A stretch of DNA of 35,249 bases, from positions 1-35,249 of the forward strand of contig CAJTRF010000008.1 of the NCBI GenBank assembly GCA_910578525.1. Direction: 5' to 3'. This document shows positions 1-9,326 of the stretch, piece by piece (position 1 is the first letter of the stretch; each line of letters opens with the position of its first letter). The position numbers and the translations under genes were made by a program. Source of the stretch: an uncultured Mycoplasmatales bacterium. GTDB taxonomy: Bacteria; Bacillota_I; Bacilli_A; Mycoplasmatales; Mycoplasmoidaceae. Under the pieces are notes generated by a model. That model was not told the origin of the DNA. It worked only from the letters and a program-made list of their open reading frames with translations, and did not search any database.

Positions 1-54
1 TCCAAACGATTATGCTATACTTGTAAGTGGTGTAAATTAACTTTTACAATCTAA
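1..54. repeat. Left copy of 54-bp terminal inverted repeat
   Basis: These 54 bases are the exact reverse complement of 35195-35248, so the window is bounded by inverted copies of one sequence. The repeat carries an inner imperfect dyad (TGTAAA and TTTACA around a 6-base centre) and a TATACT hexamer. The repeat may be longer outside the window, because the match runs to the left edge. It could be part of a dispersed element where assembly stopped, or the arm of an invertible segment. No coding sequence is apparent in it. Confidence 0.9.
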
Positions 55-107
55 TTAAATATACACTTTATGTTTTAATCTTAAGAAGATGTAAGTTTAA
101 ATGACAC

Positions 108-139
108 AAAAAATGTATCCATTTTTGAGTACATTTTTT
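108..139 (-). terminator. Rho-independent terminator of the three-module BspA-like gene
   Basis: A perfect 10-bp stem (108-117 with 130-139) encloses a 12-base loop. Read on the minus strand, the stem ends in a run of six T. It lies about 20 bases past the stop codon of the lipoprotein gene. A similar hairpin follows the paralogous gene at 2948-2979. Confidence 0.75.
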
Positions 140-159
140 CTTAAAATTAGATTAATAAA

Positions 160-2889
160 TTAATTAGCTGTATCTCAACCTGTGGTTGGAAAACCACCTT
201 TTGTCTTAATTCAATCTAAAAATTCCTGTGAAGTAATTCATGGATTTATTAAAGACTCAACTTTTCCAGAAGGCGAAATATTTGCAAATGCACTTTCACC
301 TATAGTAATTTTGTTTTGATAATTATCAGGTAAAACTCAAGCAATATATTTTAATGCTGAACAACTATTAAAAGCAGAATCACCAATTGTTTGTAAACTA
401 CTTGGGAATGTTACTGAACTTAGTGATGTGCAAGAATTAAAAGCATAACCATTAATAAGAGATAAGTTAAAGCATTTTGAAAGATCAATTGAAGTTAATG
501 AACTACACATTTGAAAACAATTTGGACCAATCGAACACAAATTAGTGGCGTTTGAAAAATCAGCAGAAGTTAACGCTGAACAATTTTGAAAAGCACTTTG
601 AGCAATCGTTTTCAAACTACTTGGAAAATTTATAGAAGTTAATGATGAACAATTGGCAAAGGTATCATCATCAATTGAAGTTAAAGCACTACAATTTGAT
701 AAATCAGCAGAAGTTAATGCATCACAATTTTCAAAAGCTTCTACCTCAATCATTTCTAAACTACTTGGAAAATTTATAGAAGTCAATTTTGAACAATTTT
801 TGAAAACGTATCCTGAAATAAGTCTTAAACTAGTTGCATCTGAAAAATCAATTGAAACTAATGATGAACAATTCTGGAACGCTTCTTGTAGGATATATTC
901 ACATTTAGATCCTTCAGCAAAAGTTAATCTTGTAATAAACGATGGAATTGTTGTAGTGGATGTAGATGTACTAAAAAAAGCGTTTCTATTAACTTCTGTT
1001 ACATTGGCTGGAATTTGCATTGTAGTGTATTTGCTATAAGCGCTTGGGTTTTCTAAAAATCCAGTGGAAAAACCTTTCAAAACACCATCTGTTATGTCAT
1101 AAACTTCATCTGGTAAAACTCTTCAACTTTCTGGTAACTTGGCATTTTCTACTAAATAGTTAAGTAATTCTGGAGCATTGTGTCTATCATCAATCGGATT
1201 AGTTACAGTGATTGTTCCTCCAGTTGGACAAACACCTATAAATGAATCATGTGACAAGTTAGTGTCACCATTTCAAGCATCTCATGTAATACTACTTAAA
1301 TTAATATTATGATTAAAAACTTGTCTGCCAACTGTAGTTAAATTTTTTGGAAGAATCACAGAACTTAAATTACAAAACATAAAAGCACTATCACCAATTG
1401 ATTCTAAACTAATAGGGAAACTTACAGAAGTTAATGATGAACAATCTCGAAAAGCTCATCCACCAATTGATGATAAATTAGCACAACTAGATAAATTAAC
1501 AATTTCTAATTTTGAGCAATCAGAAAATGCATATTCATTAATGAATTGTAAACTACTTGGAAAAGATACAGAAGTTAATCCTGAACAATCAATAAAAGCA
1601 TACTCACCAATTTCAGCAAGACCAGTTGGAAAACTTAAAGAAGTTAGTGCTAAACAACCAGCAAAAGCATAAGCATCAATTAAGGATAAGTTAGTTGGTT
1701 TTGAAAAATCAACTGAAGTTAATGATGTACAATCTTCAAAAGCATTTTGATAAATTCCTGTCAAACTATCCGGTAAAGTTACAGAAACAAAAGGGGACAT
1801 ATTAAAACCCATTTGACCAATTGAAGAACAATGAGATCCTTCTTCAAAAGTTAATTTTGTAATAAAATCTGGAATAATTGAACCATAATTTTCATCTCAA
1901 AAAGCTTGATTAGCAATACTTGTTACTCTTGCTGGAATTTCCATTGTGTTGGATAATCTATATGCACTTGGATTTTCTAAAAATTTAGTAGAAAATCCTT
2001 TTAACACATTATTTTCAATTCAATACACATCCTCTGGTAATTCTGCAGGTGGTAATCAGGTGTCTGGCAACCCACCATTATTCACTAAAAGCTGTAATAA
2101 ATTTACATTATCATACTCATTAGGGTTAGTTACTATAATTGCTCCTGCAGAAGAAATGTTAAGAAAAGGAAGAGATTCAGGATCATCTGGTAAAACAGTG
2201 TCACCTTTTCAACGATCTCATGTAATACTACTTAAATTTGAACAATTATTAAAAGCCTTTACACCAATTGAATGTAAGTTGCTTGGAAAACTTACAGAAA
2301 TTAATGCTGAACAACCAGTAAAAGCGTATGAGCCAATTAATGATAAATTTATACAATTTGAAAAATCAGCAGAAGTTAACGCTGAACATCCCATAAAAGT
2401 AGCATGATCAACCGATTTTAAATTACTTGGTAAAGATATAGAAGCTAATGATGAACAACCTAAAAAAGCATCTTGGCCAATTGTTTCTAAACAACTTGGA
2501 AAACTTACAGAAGTTAATGATGAACAATTGGCAAAGGTATCATTACCAATTGAAGAACAGTTAGAACCTTCTTCAAAAATTATTTTTGTAATAAAAGGTG
2601 GGATTTTAGAACGTAATTCAGCATTGGTATAATCAGTGAAAGCGCCATCTGCAATACTTGTGATTTTAGCCGGAACTTGGATCGCGTCACATATGCCATC
2701 ATATTGGGACAAATTAATACCTTCTCTAAAACCTCTTAAAACATCGTTTTCATCAATGTAATAAACACTTTCTGGTAAAGAAACTTTTGATTCTTTTGCA
2801 GAGCAACTACTAACTAACACAGGAATTGATGAAACAATCGCAATACCAGACGTAATAGATACAAGTGATTTTAACAACTTCTTGTTCAT
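160..2889 (-). CDS. BspA-like leucine-rich-repeat surface lipoprotein, three tandem modules
   Basis: A 909-residue protein, read as one frame through several UGA Trp codons; I checked the stretches between the standard-code fragments and found no TAA or TAG. The N-terminus is a lipoprotein signal (MNKKLLKS, hydrophobic core, then VLVSSC), so Cys29 is the likely lipidated residue and the protein would sit on the outer face of the membrane. The rest is BspA/LRR_5-type repeats of about 23 residues (CSSLTSVSFPSSL, FxNCSALTS). There are three modules of about 300 residues, each opening with a VY/VYWI...VLKGF segment and an IPANVT-like strand and closing with a linker of the form G-I-NP...LL..L...GGLPxxW. 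The last linker ends the protein. Such proteins bind host or matrix proteins in other bacteria; the ligand here is unknown. Confidence 0.9.
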
Positions 2890-2910
2890 ATTTATCTTCT
2901 ATATTGATAA

Positions 2911-2929
2911 ATATACTCTTTTTTGCAAG
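2911..2929 (-). promoter_or_regulatory. Putative promoter of the three-module BspA-like gene
   Basis: On the minus strand TTGCAAAAAA is followed at once by a TATAT-type -10, about 22 bases before the ATG at 2889. The same TTGCAAAAAA plus -10 arrangement precedes the paralogue (3783-3802), so it is likely a shared promoter. A weak purine stretch (AGAAGA) just before the ATG may serve as ribosome binding site. No experimental start is known. Confidence 0.45.
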
Positions 2930-2947
2930 AAAAATTTAAAAAAACAT

Positions 2948-2979
2948 AAAAAATGTACGAACATTTTAGTACATTTCTT
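2948..2979 (-). terminator. Rho-independent terminator of the single-module BspA-like gene
   Basis: An 8-bp perfect stem (2951-2958 with 2969-2976) encloses a 10-base loop, with a T-run on the minus strand provided by the A-run around 2945-2951. It lies between the stop of the short BspA-like gene and the promoter of the long one, so the two genes are probably separate transcripts. Confidence 0.7.
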
Positions 2980-3001
2980 TTTTTCAAATTAGATTAATAA
3001 A

Positions 3002-3760
3002 TTAATTAGCTATATCTCAACCCGTGGTTGGAAAGCCACCTTTTGTCTTAATTCAATCCAAAAATTGTTGTGAAGTAATTTGTGGATTTAAAGACTCAAC
3101 CTTTCCTGTTAAAGAAATATTAACAAAAGCGTTAGTTTTAATCATTATATTAATGTAGTTAGTTGGTAAATCTCAAGCAATATATTTTAATTTAGAACAA
3201 TCTTTAAAAGCATCTTCAGAAAATGTCATCAAACTACTTGGAAATGTTACAGAAGTTAATGATGTACAATTTTGAAAAGCACCTGCTCCAAGTCTAGTAA
3301 GATGACTTGGAAAGTTTATAGAAGTCAATGAAAAACAATAACCAAAAGTCACATCACCAATAGTGGTTAAACTATCCGGCAAAGTAACAAAGGTGATAGG
3401 TGATTGTGGAAAGGCATACATACCAATTGAAGAACAATTAGAATTTTTAGGAAAAATTAATTTTGTAATAAATGGCGGAATTGTCGTTCCATCTTTTGTA
3501 TCATTAATAAAAGCCTCAGCATTAATACTTGTAACATTAGCCGGAATTTCCATAGTATTACATTTACCATCATATTGAGACAAATTAATACCTTCTTTAA
3601 ATCCTTTTAATACATTATTTGCATCAATGTTATAAACAGTGTCTGGCAATGGATTATTTTTTTGTGAACATGCACAGTTAGTAACTGTAAACGGAATAGA
3701 TACAGTGGCTCCTAATCCACAAGTAATGTCTACTATTGATTTGATTAGTTTTTTATTCAT
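3002..3760 (-). CDS. BspA-like leucine-rich-repeat lipoprotein, single module
   Basis: A 252-residue paralogue of the neighbouring three-module gene. It has a lipoprotein-type signal (MNKKLIKS, then a hydrophobic stretch ending TVTNC, with a second Cys two residues on). It then carries one module: VYNIDANNVLKGF, an IPANVTSI strand, five or so 23-residue LRR_5 repeats, and a C-terminal tail ending GGFPTTGWDIAN after UGA Trp codons. The last 100 bases and the sequence just past the stop are nearly identical to the end of the long gene, which points to recent duplication or gene conversion. The protein is predicted to be surface-exposed. No enzymatic motif is seen. Confidence 0.88.
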
Positions 3761-3782
3761 ATTTTTCTATTTTATTTTTACA

Positions 3783-3812
3783 AGTATAACTTTTTTTGCA
3801 ACAAATTTGTTG
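3783..3812 (-). promoter_or_regulatory. Putative promoter of the single-module BspA-like gene with overlapping palindrome
   Basis: On the minus strand a TATACT -10 (3788 to 3783) follows TTGCAAAAAAA, as in the paralogue. A perfect 14-bp palindrome, CAACAAATTTGTTG (3799-3812), covers the position where a -35 box would lie. It could be an operator, or simply AT-rich chance. The paralogue lacks this palindrome. Confidence 0.4.
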
Positions 3813-3845
3813 AAAAAATACTTCCTTTATTGTGTTAAAAGTATT
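3811..3845 (-). terminator. Rho-independent terminator downstream of lepA
   Basis: A 7-bp stem (3817-3823 with 3839-3845), followed on the minus strand by a T-run (A-run at 3813-3816 and beyond). It lies about 65 bases past the lepA stop and just upstream of the BspA-like promoter. Confidence 0.55.
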
Positions 3846-3910
3846 AAATTTTAGTTTATTGAAATTAAATATTAGTTAAAATACAAATAAAACTTAACAT
3901 AGACTTTACA

Positions 3911-5719
3911 CTAATCATCACTTAAGATTTTGATAAATGCATCTTGTGGTACTGAAACATTACCAATAGCTTTAAGTTTTTTCTTACCTTCTTTTTGTTG
4001 CTCTAACAGTTTCTTCTTACGACTAACATCTCCACCATAACACTTAGCTAATACGTTTTTATACAAAGCTTTAATGTTTTCTCTAGCGATAATTTTTCCA
4101 CCAATAGCTGCTTGAATAGGAATCTCAAACTGTTGACGTGGAATGTGTTCTTTTAATTTCTCACAAATCTTTTTAGATTTAGCTCTTGAAAAATCTGTAT
4201 GAGAAATTAAAGATAAAGCATCCACTTTAGTACCGTTTAATAAAATGTCAATTTTCACAAGATTTTGTGGTTTATAACTTGTAAACTCATAATCCATCGT
4301 GGCATAACCACGTGAAATAGTTTTTAAGTTATCAAAAAAGTTATAAATAATTTCCCCTAATGGTATTTCGTAAACTAATCTACGTCTAATACAATCAACA
4401 TATTCTAAATCAATGTATTCTCCACGGCGATTATGACATAAATCCATAATGCCACCAATGTATTCTTCTGGAGTGATGATTGATAATTTGACAAAAGGTT
4501 CTTCTATTTGTTTAATATAAGTACGGTCTGGTAGCTTAGATGGGTTATCAACCATCATAGTTTTACCACTTGTTAACAAAACTTTATATTTAACACTTGG
4601 AGCTGTTAATATCAATTCAATATTAAATTCTCTTAAGATTCTTTCTTTAATTACATCCATGTGTAATAATCCTAAGAATCCACAACGAATACCAAACCCT
4701 AAAGCTTTGGAAGTTTCGTATTCATATGTCAATGATGAATCTGATAAAGAAATTTTCATCATTGCCTCTTTTAGATCATCAAATTTTGAGTTATCTATAG
4801 GATAGATACCACAATATACCATTGGTAAGATTTTTTTGTAACCCTTTAATGGAACATCAGCTGGTTTATCAAAATCCGTGATAGTATCACCAACACTAAT
4901 GTCTTTTGCTGTTTTAATGTTGGCAGCTACCCAGCCAACTTCTCCAGATAATAATTCTTGTTTATTAATAACTTTAGGTGTTCTTACACCAAGCTCTGCT
5001 ACAATAAAGTCTTTATTGCTAGACATCATTTTAATGTGTTGTCCCACTTTGATAGTTCCATTTTTTACTCTAATTAAACAAATAACACCTTTGTATGAAT
5101 CATAATAACTATCAAAGATCAACACTTGTAATTTAGCATTATCATCTCCAACTGGACGAGGAACACATTTAATAATTGCTTCAATAACTTTTTCTACATT
5201 TAACCCTGTTTTAGCAGAAATGCAAGGTGCATTAGAGCAATCTATTCCAATTAGATTTTCAATTTCTTGCTTTGTATTTTCAATGTTGGCAGTTGGTAAG
5301 TCAACTTTGTTGATAATTGGAATAATTTCTAAATTATTTTCTAATGCTAAATAAATGTTAGACAAGGTTTGAGCTTCTACACCTTGTGAAGCATCAACAA
5401 CTAATAAAGCACATTCGCAAGCTGCTAAACTTCTTGAAACTTCATAAGTGAAGTCAATGTGCCCAGGTGTATCTATTAAATGGAAAATATAGTTTTTATT
5501 ATCTTCATCAAAATGATAATGCAATTGAATTGCATTCAATTTTATAGTAATTCCACGTTCACGTTCAATGTCCATGGAATCTAAGATTTGATCTTGCATT
5601 TCTCTTTTTTCTAGTCCATGTGTTAACTCAATGATCCGGTCAGACAAAGTTGACTTACCATGATCAATGTGAGCAATAATACTAAAATTTCTAATCTGTG
5701 ATTTGTCCATTTTTATCAA
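3911..5719 (-). CDS. lepA: Elongation factor 4 (LepA), back-translocating GTPase
   Basis: 602 residues, the usual length for LepA. The G1 motif AHIDHGKST (about residues 16-24), G3 DTPGH, and NKVD for G4 are all present, followed by the LepA-type domain II, the EF-G-like domains III and V, and the family-specific C-terminal domain (YKNVLAKCYGGDVSRKKKLL). It acts on ribosomes under ionic or cold stress. The reading frame starts inside the upstream hydrolase gene, overlapping it by 29 bases; an ATG three codons in (5710) is the alternative start. The only Trp noticed is encoded by UGG, so the gene is not split in the standard code. Confidence 0.97.
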   Translation of the reverse strand: MIKMDKSQIRNFSIIAHIDHGKSTLSDRIIELTHGLEKREMQDQILDSMDIERERGITIKLNAIQLHYHFDEDNKNYIFHLIDTPGHIDFTYEVSRSLAACECALLVVDASQGVEAQTLSNIYLALENNLEIIPIINKVDLPTANIENTKQEIENLIGIDCSNAPCISAKTGLNVEKVIEAIIKCVPRPVGDDNAKLQVLIFDSYYDSYKGVICLIRVKNGTIKVGQHIKMMSSNKDFIVAELGVRTPKVINKQELLSGEVGWVAANIKTAKDISVGDTITDFDKPADVPLKGYKKILPMVYCGIYPIDNSKFDDLKEAMMKISLSDSSLTYEYETSKALGFGIRCGFLGLLHMDVIKERILREFNIELILTAPSVKYKVLLTSGKTMMVDNPSKLPDRTYIKQIEEPFVKLSIITPEEYIGGIMDLCHNRRGEYIDLEYVDCIRRRLVYEIPLGEIIYNFFDNLKTISRGYATMDYEFTSYKPQNLVKIDILLNGTKVDALSLISHTDFSRAKSKKICEKLKEHIPRQQFEIPIQAAIGGKIIARENIKALYKNVLAKCYGGDVSRKKKLLEQQKEGKKKLKAIGNVSVPQDAFIKILSDD

Positions 5720-6437
5720 AAGATTTTAAAAATTGAGTAAAGTATTTGTAGAACAAATTGGGTTGATCGACAGACACACAATGTGCAGCATTGTGAATAA
5801 TATGAACTTCTAGATCATCAACGTTAGACATATAGTTTTCATAAGTATCTGTTAAAGGAATGTAAATATCCTTTTCTCCTAACAGCAGTAAAGCAGGGAC
5901 ATCGATTTTGTCAATGCCATTTTGAATTCTATTTAATGAAGAAATATTTAAAATATTCAGTAGTAAACTTGAATATTCTTCTTTTTGTTCAGCCATATCT
6001 CTAAAATAATGTGTTAATTTTGGTTTCAACAATTTTCTAGTCATTTCTTCCTTAATTAATGTGATGGTATTTCTAATAGAACTAAAAGAACGATTAACAA
6101 CTCTTTTGTTGTGAGGAGCTTCTAAAATAATACCTTTTAATTTATTACCAAACGCTTTTTCACCAGCCAAAACAGAAGTTAATCCTCCGCCCATAGAGTG
6201 CCCCATGATTACAAAAGATGGTAAATTTAATTTTTTAATTTGTTCAATTACATATTTAACTAAAAAATCAAATGTGATGTCTTCAATATCATACAAATCT
6301 TTCAAAGATCCATGACCAGGTAAATCAAAAGTATAAAATTTATAACCAGCCTTTTTAACTGCTTTAGCTAACATAGGATGATCTAATTTATTGGCACTAA
6401 ATCCGTGGATATAAATTAAATTTTTCTTACTCTTCAT
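5691..6437 (-). CDS. Alpha/beta hydrolase (serine esterase/lipase-like)
   Basis: 248 residues with the alpha/beta-hydrolase pattern. An early HG motif (YIHGFS) supplies the oxyanion hole. The nucleophile elbow is GHSMGG (Ser near residue 82). An acid is in LGEKD, and a catalytic His is in NAAHCVS near the C-terminus. There is no signal peptide, so it is probably cytoplasmic. Mycoplasmas have several such esterase or monoacylglycerol-lipase-like proteins; the substrate cannot be read from sequence. It shares a promoter region of 23 bases with the divergent Abi_2 gene, and its 3' end overlaps the lepA start, so the two are probably translated from one mRNA. Confidence 0.85.
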   Translation of the reverse strand: MKSKKNLIYIHGFSANKLDHPMLAKAVKKAGYKFYTFDLPGHGSLKDLYDIEDITFDFLVKYVIEQIKKLNLPSFVIMGHSMGGGLTSVLAGEKAFGNKLKGIILEAPHNKRVVNRSFSSIRNTITLIKEEMTRKLLKPKLTHYFRDMAEQKEEYSSLLLNILNISSLNRIQNGIDKIDVPALLLLGEKDIYIPLTDTYENYMSNVDDLEVHIIHNAAHCVSVDQPNLFYKYFTQFLKSFDKNGQITD

Positions 6438-6445
6438 TTAATGAT

Positions 6446-6453
6446 ATTATAAT
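6446..6453. promoter_or_regulatory. Palindromic ATTATAAT, shared -10 of two divergent leaderless genes
   Basis: The 8-base palindrome gives TATAAT on the plus strand (6448-6453) for the Abi_2 gene at 6461 and TATAAT on the minus strand (6451-6446) for the hydrolase at 6437. With initiation about 7 bases past a -10, both transcripts would start at or within 1-2 bases of the ATG. Only 23 bases separate the two start codons, which leaves no space for a Shine-Dalgarno sequence on either side. Confidence 0.6.
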
Positions 6454-6460
6454 TTTAATA

Positions 6461-7375
6461 ATGAAAAATGTTATCAATTCTAGGGATATTGTTAAAGACC
6501 TAGAAGATAAAGGATTGGTTGTTGATGACAGTAAACAATTCAACTTCTACATTAAGAATTTTAATTACAATACTGTAATTTTGAATTACAGTGATGTTTT
6601 TTACTTAGATGATAACAAGAAAAAATATGATCCAGAAGCTAATAGTTCACATTTAATTGCTTTATATAAATTTGATCATGACTTAGGAAATCACATTTTA
6701 AGATACATCTTAGTTATTGAAAAAATGTTAAATACTAATGTAGCTTATGAGATTATTAATGAGTTTCACATTACAGATAGATGTTTATTTAAAATTAATG
6801 AAAAATTCATTATTCAAAACATTTTATCAAATTTTAATAGTGTAGAAACTCATTTATCTCCTAAATTATTTATTCATTCATGAATAAAATATTGCTCTAC
6901 TAATAAAATAACTAAAAAATACTACAATCCTAATGGAAGAGATGAAATGGCTAGATGAGAAAATTGCCCATTAGACATAATGTGTTTAACATGAAGTTTC
7001 TCTACCACATTCTCTATCTTTTTAGCATTAACAGATAGGGTAAGAAACAGAATTGTTAATAACTTTAGGTTATATCCAAGTCAATTAAAAGGTTTTTCTG
7101 ATTTCCTTAAAAACGTTTTAAATATTAGAAATTTAATTTCACACAATTATCCAATCTATAATTGTGAAGTTAAATATCAATCTCCTGAATTAACTGAAAT
7201 ATATAATTCAATTTTTAACACAAATATAAATCATATCTCAGTTATGAACATGGTTGAACTTATTGAATACTTTGCATTCAATAAAACTTTAGTTTCAAAC
7301 ACTAAATACTATTTAAAGAAAATGCAAGTTCCAGAAAAGTTTAAGGTAAAGATCGAACAAAAATTAAGTAAATAA
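6461..7375 (+). CDS. Abi_2 (AbiD/AbiF-type) abortive infection protein with HEPN motif
   Basis: 304 residues, read through several UGA Trp codons. The N-terminal half has the Abi_2 signature ALYKFDHDLGNHILRYIL...IEKML (about residues 66-90). The C-terminal half has RNLISHN, the R-x4-H catalytic motif of HEPN ribonucleases, in the position expected for this family. Abi_2 proteins cut RNA or stop growth on phage infection or when an antitoxin is lost. The gene has a strong -10 but no leader, and no space upstream for a separate antitoxin RNA unless it lies inside the hydrolase gene. The Nudix gene follows after one base, which suggests co-translation. The family call is firm; the biological role is inferred. 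Confidence 0.85.
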
Positions 7376-7376
7376 T

Positions 7377-7928
7377 ATGGCTAAAACTTTATATAAAAAC
7401 TATTATTTAAGTTTATATGAAACAGAACGTGGTTTTATTTTTGCTCAAAGAAGAAATATTAATTCTACTGCTGCTCTTTTATATAAAAAAGAGAAGAATG
7501 ATTACAAATTCTTATTAAGATATCAACCGCTTCCCGAATTAAAAATTAATAATAAAAAAAGTGGTTGAAAGCAATTGTTTCCATGTTGTGTAACTGGTTC
7601 ATTAGAACCAAAGGAAACACCAACAACAAATTGTATTAAAGAAGTTTTAGAAGAAACGGGATACAAGATTTCTAAAAAAGATATTAAATCTTCTTGTATA
7701 GTTGTTGCATCTACTCAATCAAATGAATGTGTTTACAATTTTATTGTAGACATTACTAATGTCAAAAAAGTAAATAATGGTGATGGTGATGGAAGCGTCT
7801 TTGAAGAAGTTTCAAGAAACATTTGAGTATCTCACAAAGAACTTAAAAATATTTTAAAAAACAAACTTTATTTATCTAGTCTAGCTAGTGCATACTTATT
7901 ATTTGTTGATAAGATTCTAACTAAATAA
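7377..7928 (+). CDS. Nudix hydrolase
   Basis: 183 residues, one UGA Trp codon at about residue 64 (GWKQLFPCC). The Nudix box begins at GSLEPKE and ends CIKEVLEETGY: it fits G-x5-E-x7-REUxEExGU except that the Arg is Lys. The conserved Glu residues that bind metal are present. The flanking sequence (aromatic QLFPCC before the box) is like ADP-ribose or ADP-sugar pyrophosphatases of Mollicutes, but the substrate is not certain. The start codon is one base after the stop of the Abi_2 gene, so the pair is an operon. It may only be housekeeping, or it may act on nucleotide products linked to the Abi_2 enzyme. Confidence 0.85.
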
Positions 7929-7978
7929 AATATTTCATTTATAAACTAAATACACAACACTATGTATTGCATAAAAGA

Positions 7979-7984
7979 TATAAT
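7979..7984 (+). promoter_or_regulatory. -10 box (TATAAT) of the aminopeptidase gene
   Basis: A perfect TATAAT lies 14 bases before the ATG at 7999. No convincing -35 is seen. The predicted leader is about 8 bases and holds no Shine-Dalgarno sequence. Confidence 0.5.
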
Positions 7985-7998
7985 AAGATAATAAACAT

Positions 7999-9324
7999 AT
8001 GATTAATTTAAATAACAAAAATAAAAATAAGTTTACTCTTAAAGCCGTTAAAAAAATATCAACTAATACAGATGAATTTAATAAACAATTTCTATATGAA
8101 TTAGATCCTAAAGATTTCTTAGGAGGTAATTTTTATAAAAAAATGAGAAATTACTTTGAAAAAATTAAATTCAATATTAATATTGATTTAAATTCATTCT
8201 TAGCTATTGTTAAAAAAGAAGATCAATTACCTTTATTAAATGCAATTTTTTCAAGTCATGAAAATATTTATCATTTACCTTGTTGTTTTAAGTCAAAGTT
8301 ACCTACAAAGATTCATCATAACTTTTTAGTAGATACTAAAAAATATGGCAAAGTAGTTAATGAAGCACTTTCGTTTGTTTATGCTGAATCTTTCTCTAGA
8401 AAGCTAATGGGATTACCAAACAATTATTTAAACCCAGCTAAATTTGTTCAATTTATAAAAGAAGAATTTAGTAAATTCAACAAACTTGAAATTAAAGTTT
8501 TAGAAAAGAGAGACTTAATAAATAAAAAAATGAACCTAATCTTAGGAGTTGGTGCAAATGCTAAGAAAGAAGACGAACCTATGTTATTGGTTGTTTCTTC
8601 AAAAGTAAAAACAGGTAAAAAATTAGCATTAGTGGGAAAGGGTGTTTGCTTTGATACCGGAGGATTAAACTTAAAACCAGGTTCATACCTAATGGGTATG
8701 AACTATGACATGTCAGGCGCGGCTGTTGTGGTAGGAACTATGATGGCTATTGCTAATAATAACATTAATGCAAATGTTTCAATCGTTTGCCCACTAGTAG
8801 TTAATGACATCAGTAATGAAGGTATGAAAGTGTCTGATGTAATTACTTCATACTCTAAACAAACTGTAGAGATTACTAATACAGATGCTGAAGGTAGATT
8901 AATTTTAGCAGATGCTATTACATATGCAGAAAAAGATCTTAAAGCAGATACAATTGTTTCTATCGCAACATTAACAGGCGCAGTAGAATATTGCTTTAGT
9001 GATGTATACACACCTGTTTGATGTACAAACAGAAAACAATTTAATTTATTTCAACAAGCTGCCAATAAAGCAGGGGAACTTATATGAGAAATGCCAATGC
9101 ATTTTGAATATGAAAATAGAATGAAGTCTTCTAAGATAGCCGACATGTTAAATAGTGAAAAAACAAGAGGGGCTGGTAGTTCTACAGCTGCTTGTTTCTT
9201 ATCTTTCTTTAGAAAAAAAGCAAACTATAACCATATGGATATCGCTTCTACAAATGAATACAAATCTTTACCATTACCAATTATGGTAAAGACTCTATAC
9301 TACTTTACAAAGGAATTTAAATAA
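7999..9324 (+). CDS. pepA: Leucyl aminopeptidase (M17, PepA)
   Basis: 441 residues through two UGA Trp codons (about residues 341 and 363). It carries the M17 metal and catalytic motifs: GKGVCFDTGGLNLKPG (Lys and Asp ligands), YDMSGAA, and NTDAEGRLILADA (the family signature, with Asp and Glu metal ligands and catalytic Arg). A metal-dependent cytosolic exopeptidase that frees N-terminal amino acids from peptides, important in organisms that live on host peptides. The N-terminal regulatory domain is short and divergent. The short-chain dehydrogenase starts two bases after its stop. Confidence 0.95.
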
Positions 9325-9326
9325 AT

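Noticed and set aside
1..54. Terminal repeat as a phage attachment site or a tRNA-linked integration site
   Set aside because: The copies are inverted, not direct, no integrase or tRNA lies beside them and no phage genes are in the window.
653..1039. Plus-strand open frame opposite the long BspA-like gene (and a similar one at 1946-2407)
   Set aside because: These frames mirror the codons of the LRR repeats on the other strand; they have no signal, no family likeness and start inside the real gene. The repeat bias of the LRR codons keeps the opposite frame open.
160..2889. Regular spacing of similar 69-base units that could suggest a CRISPR-like or satellite array
   Set aside because: The units are in-frame 23-residue LRR repeats with variable third positions, and there are no constant repeats with unique spacers.
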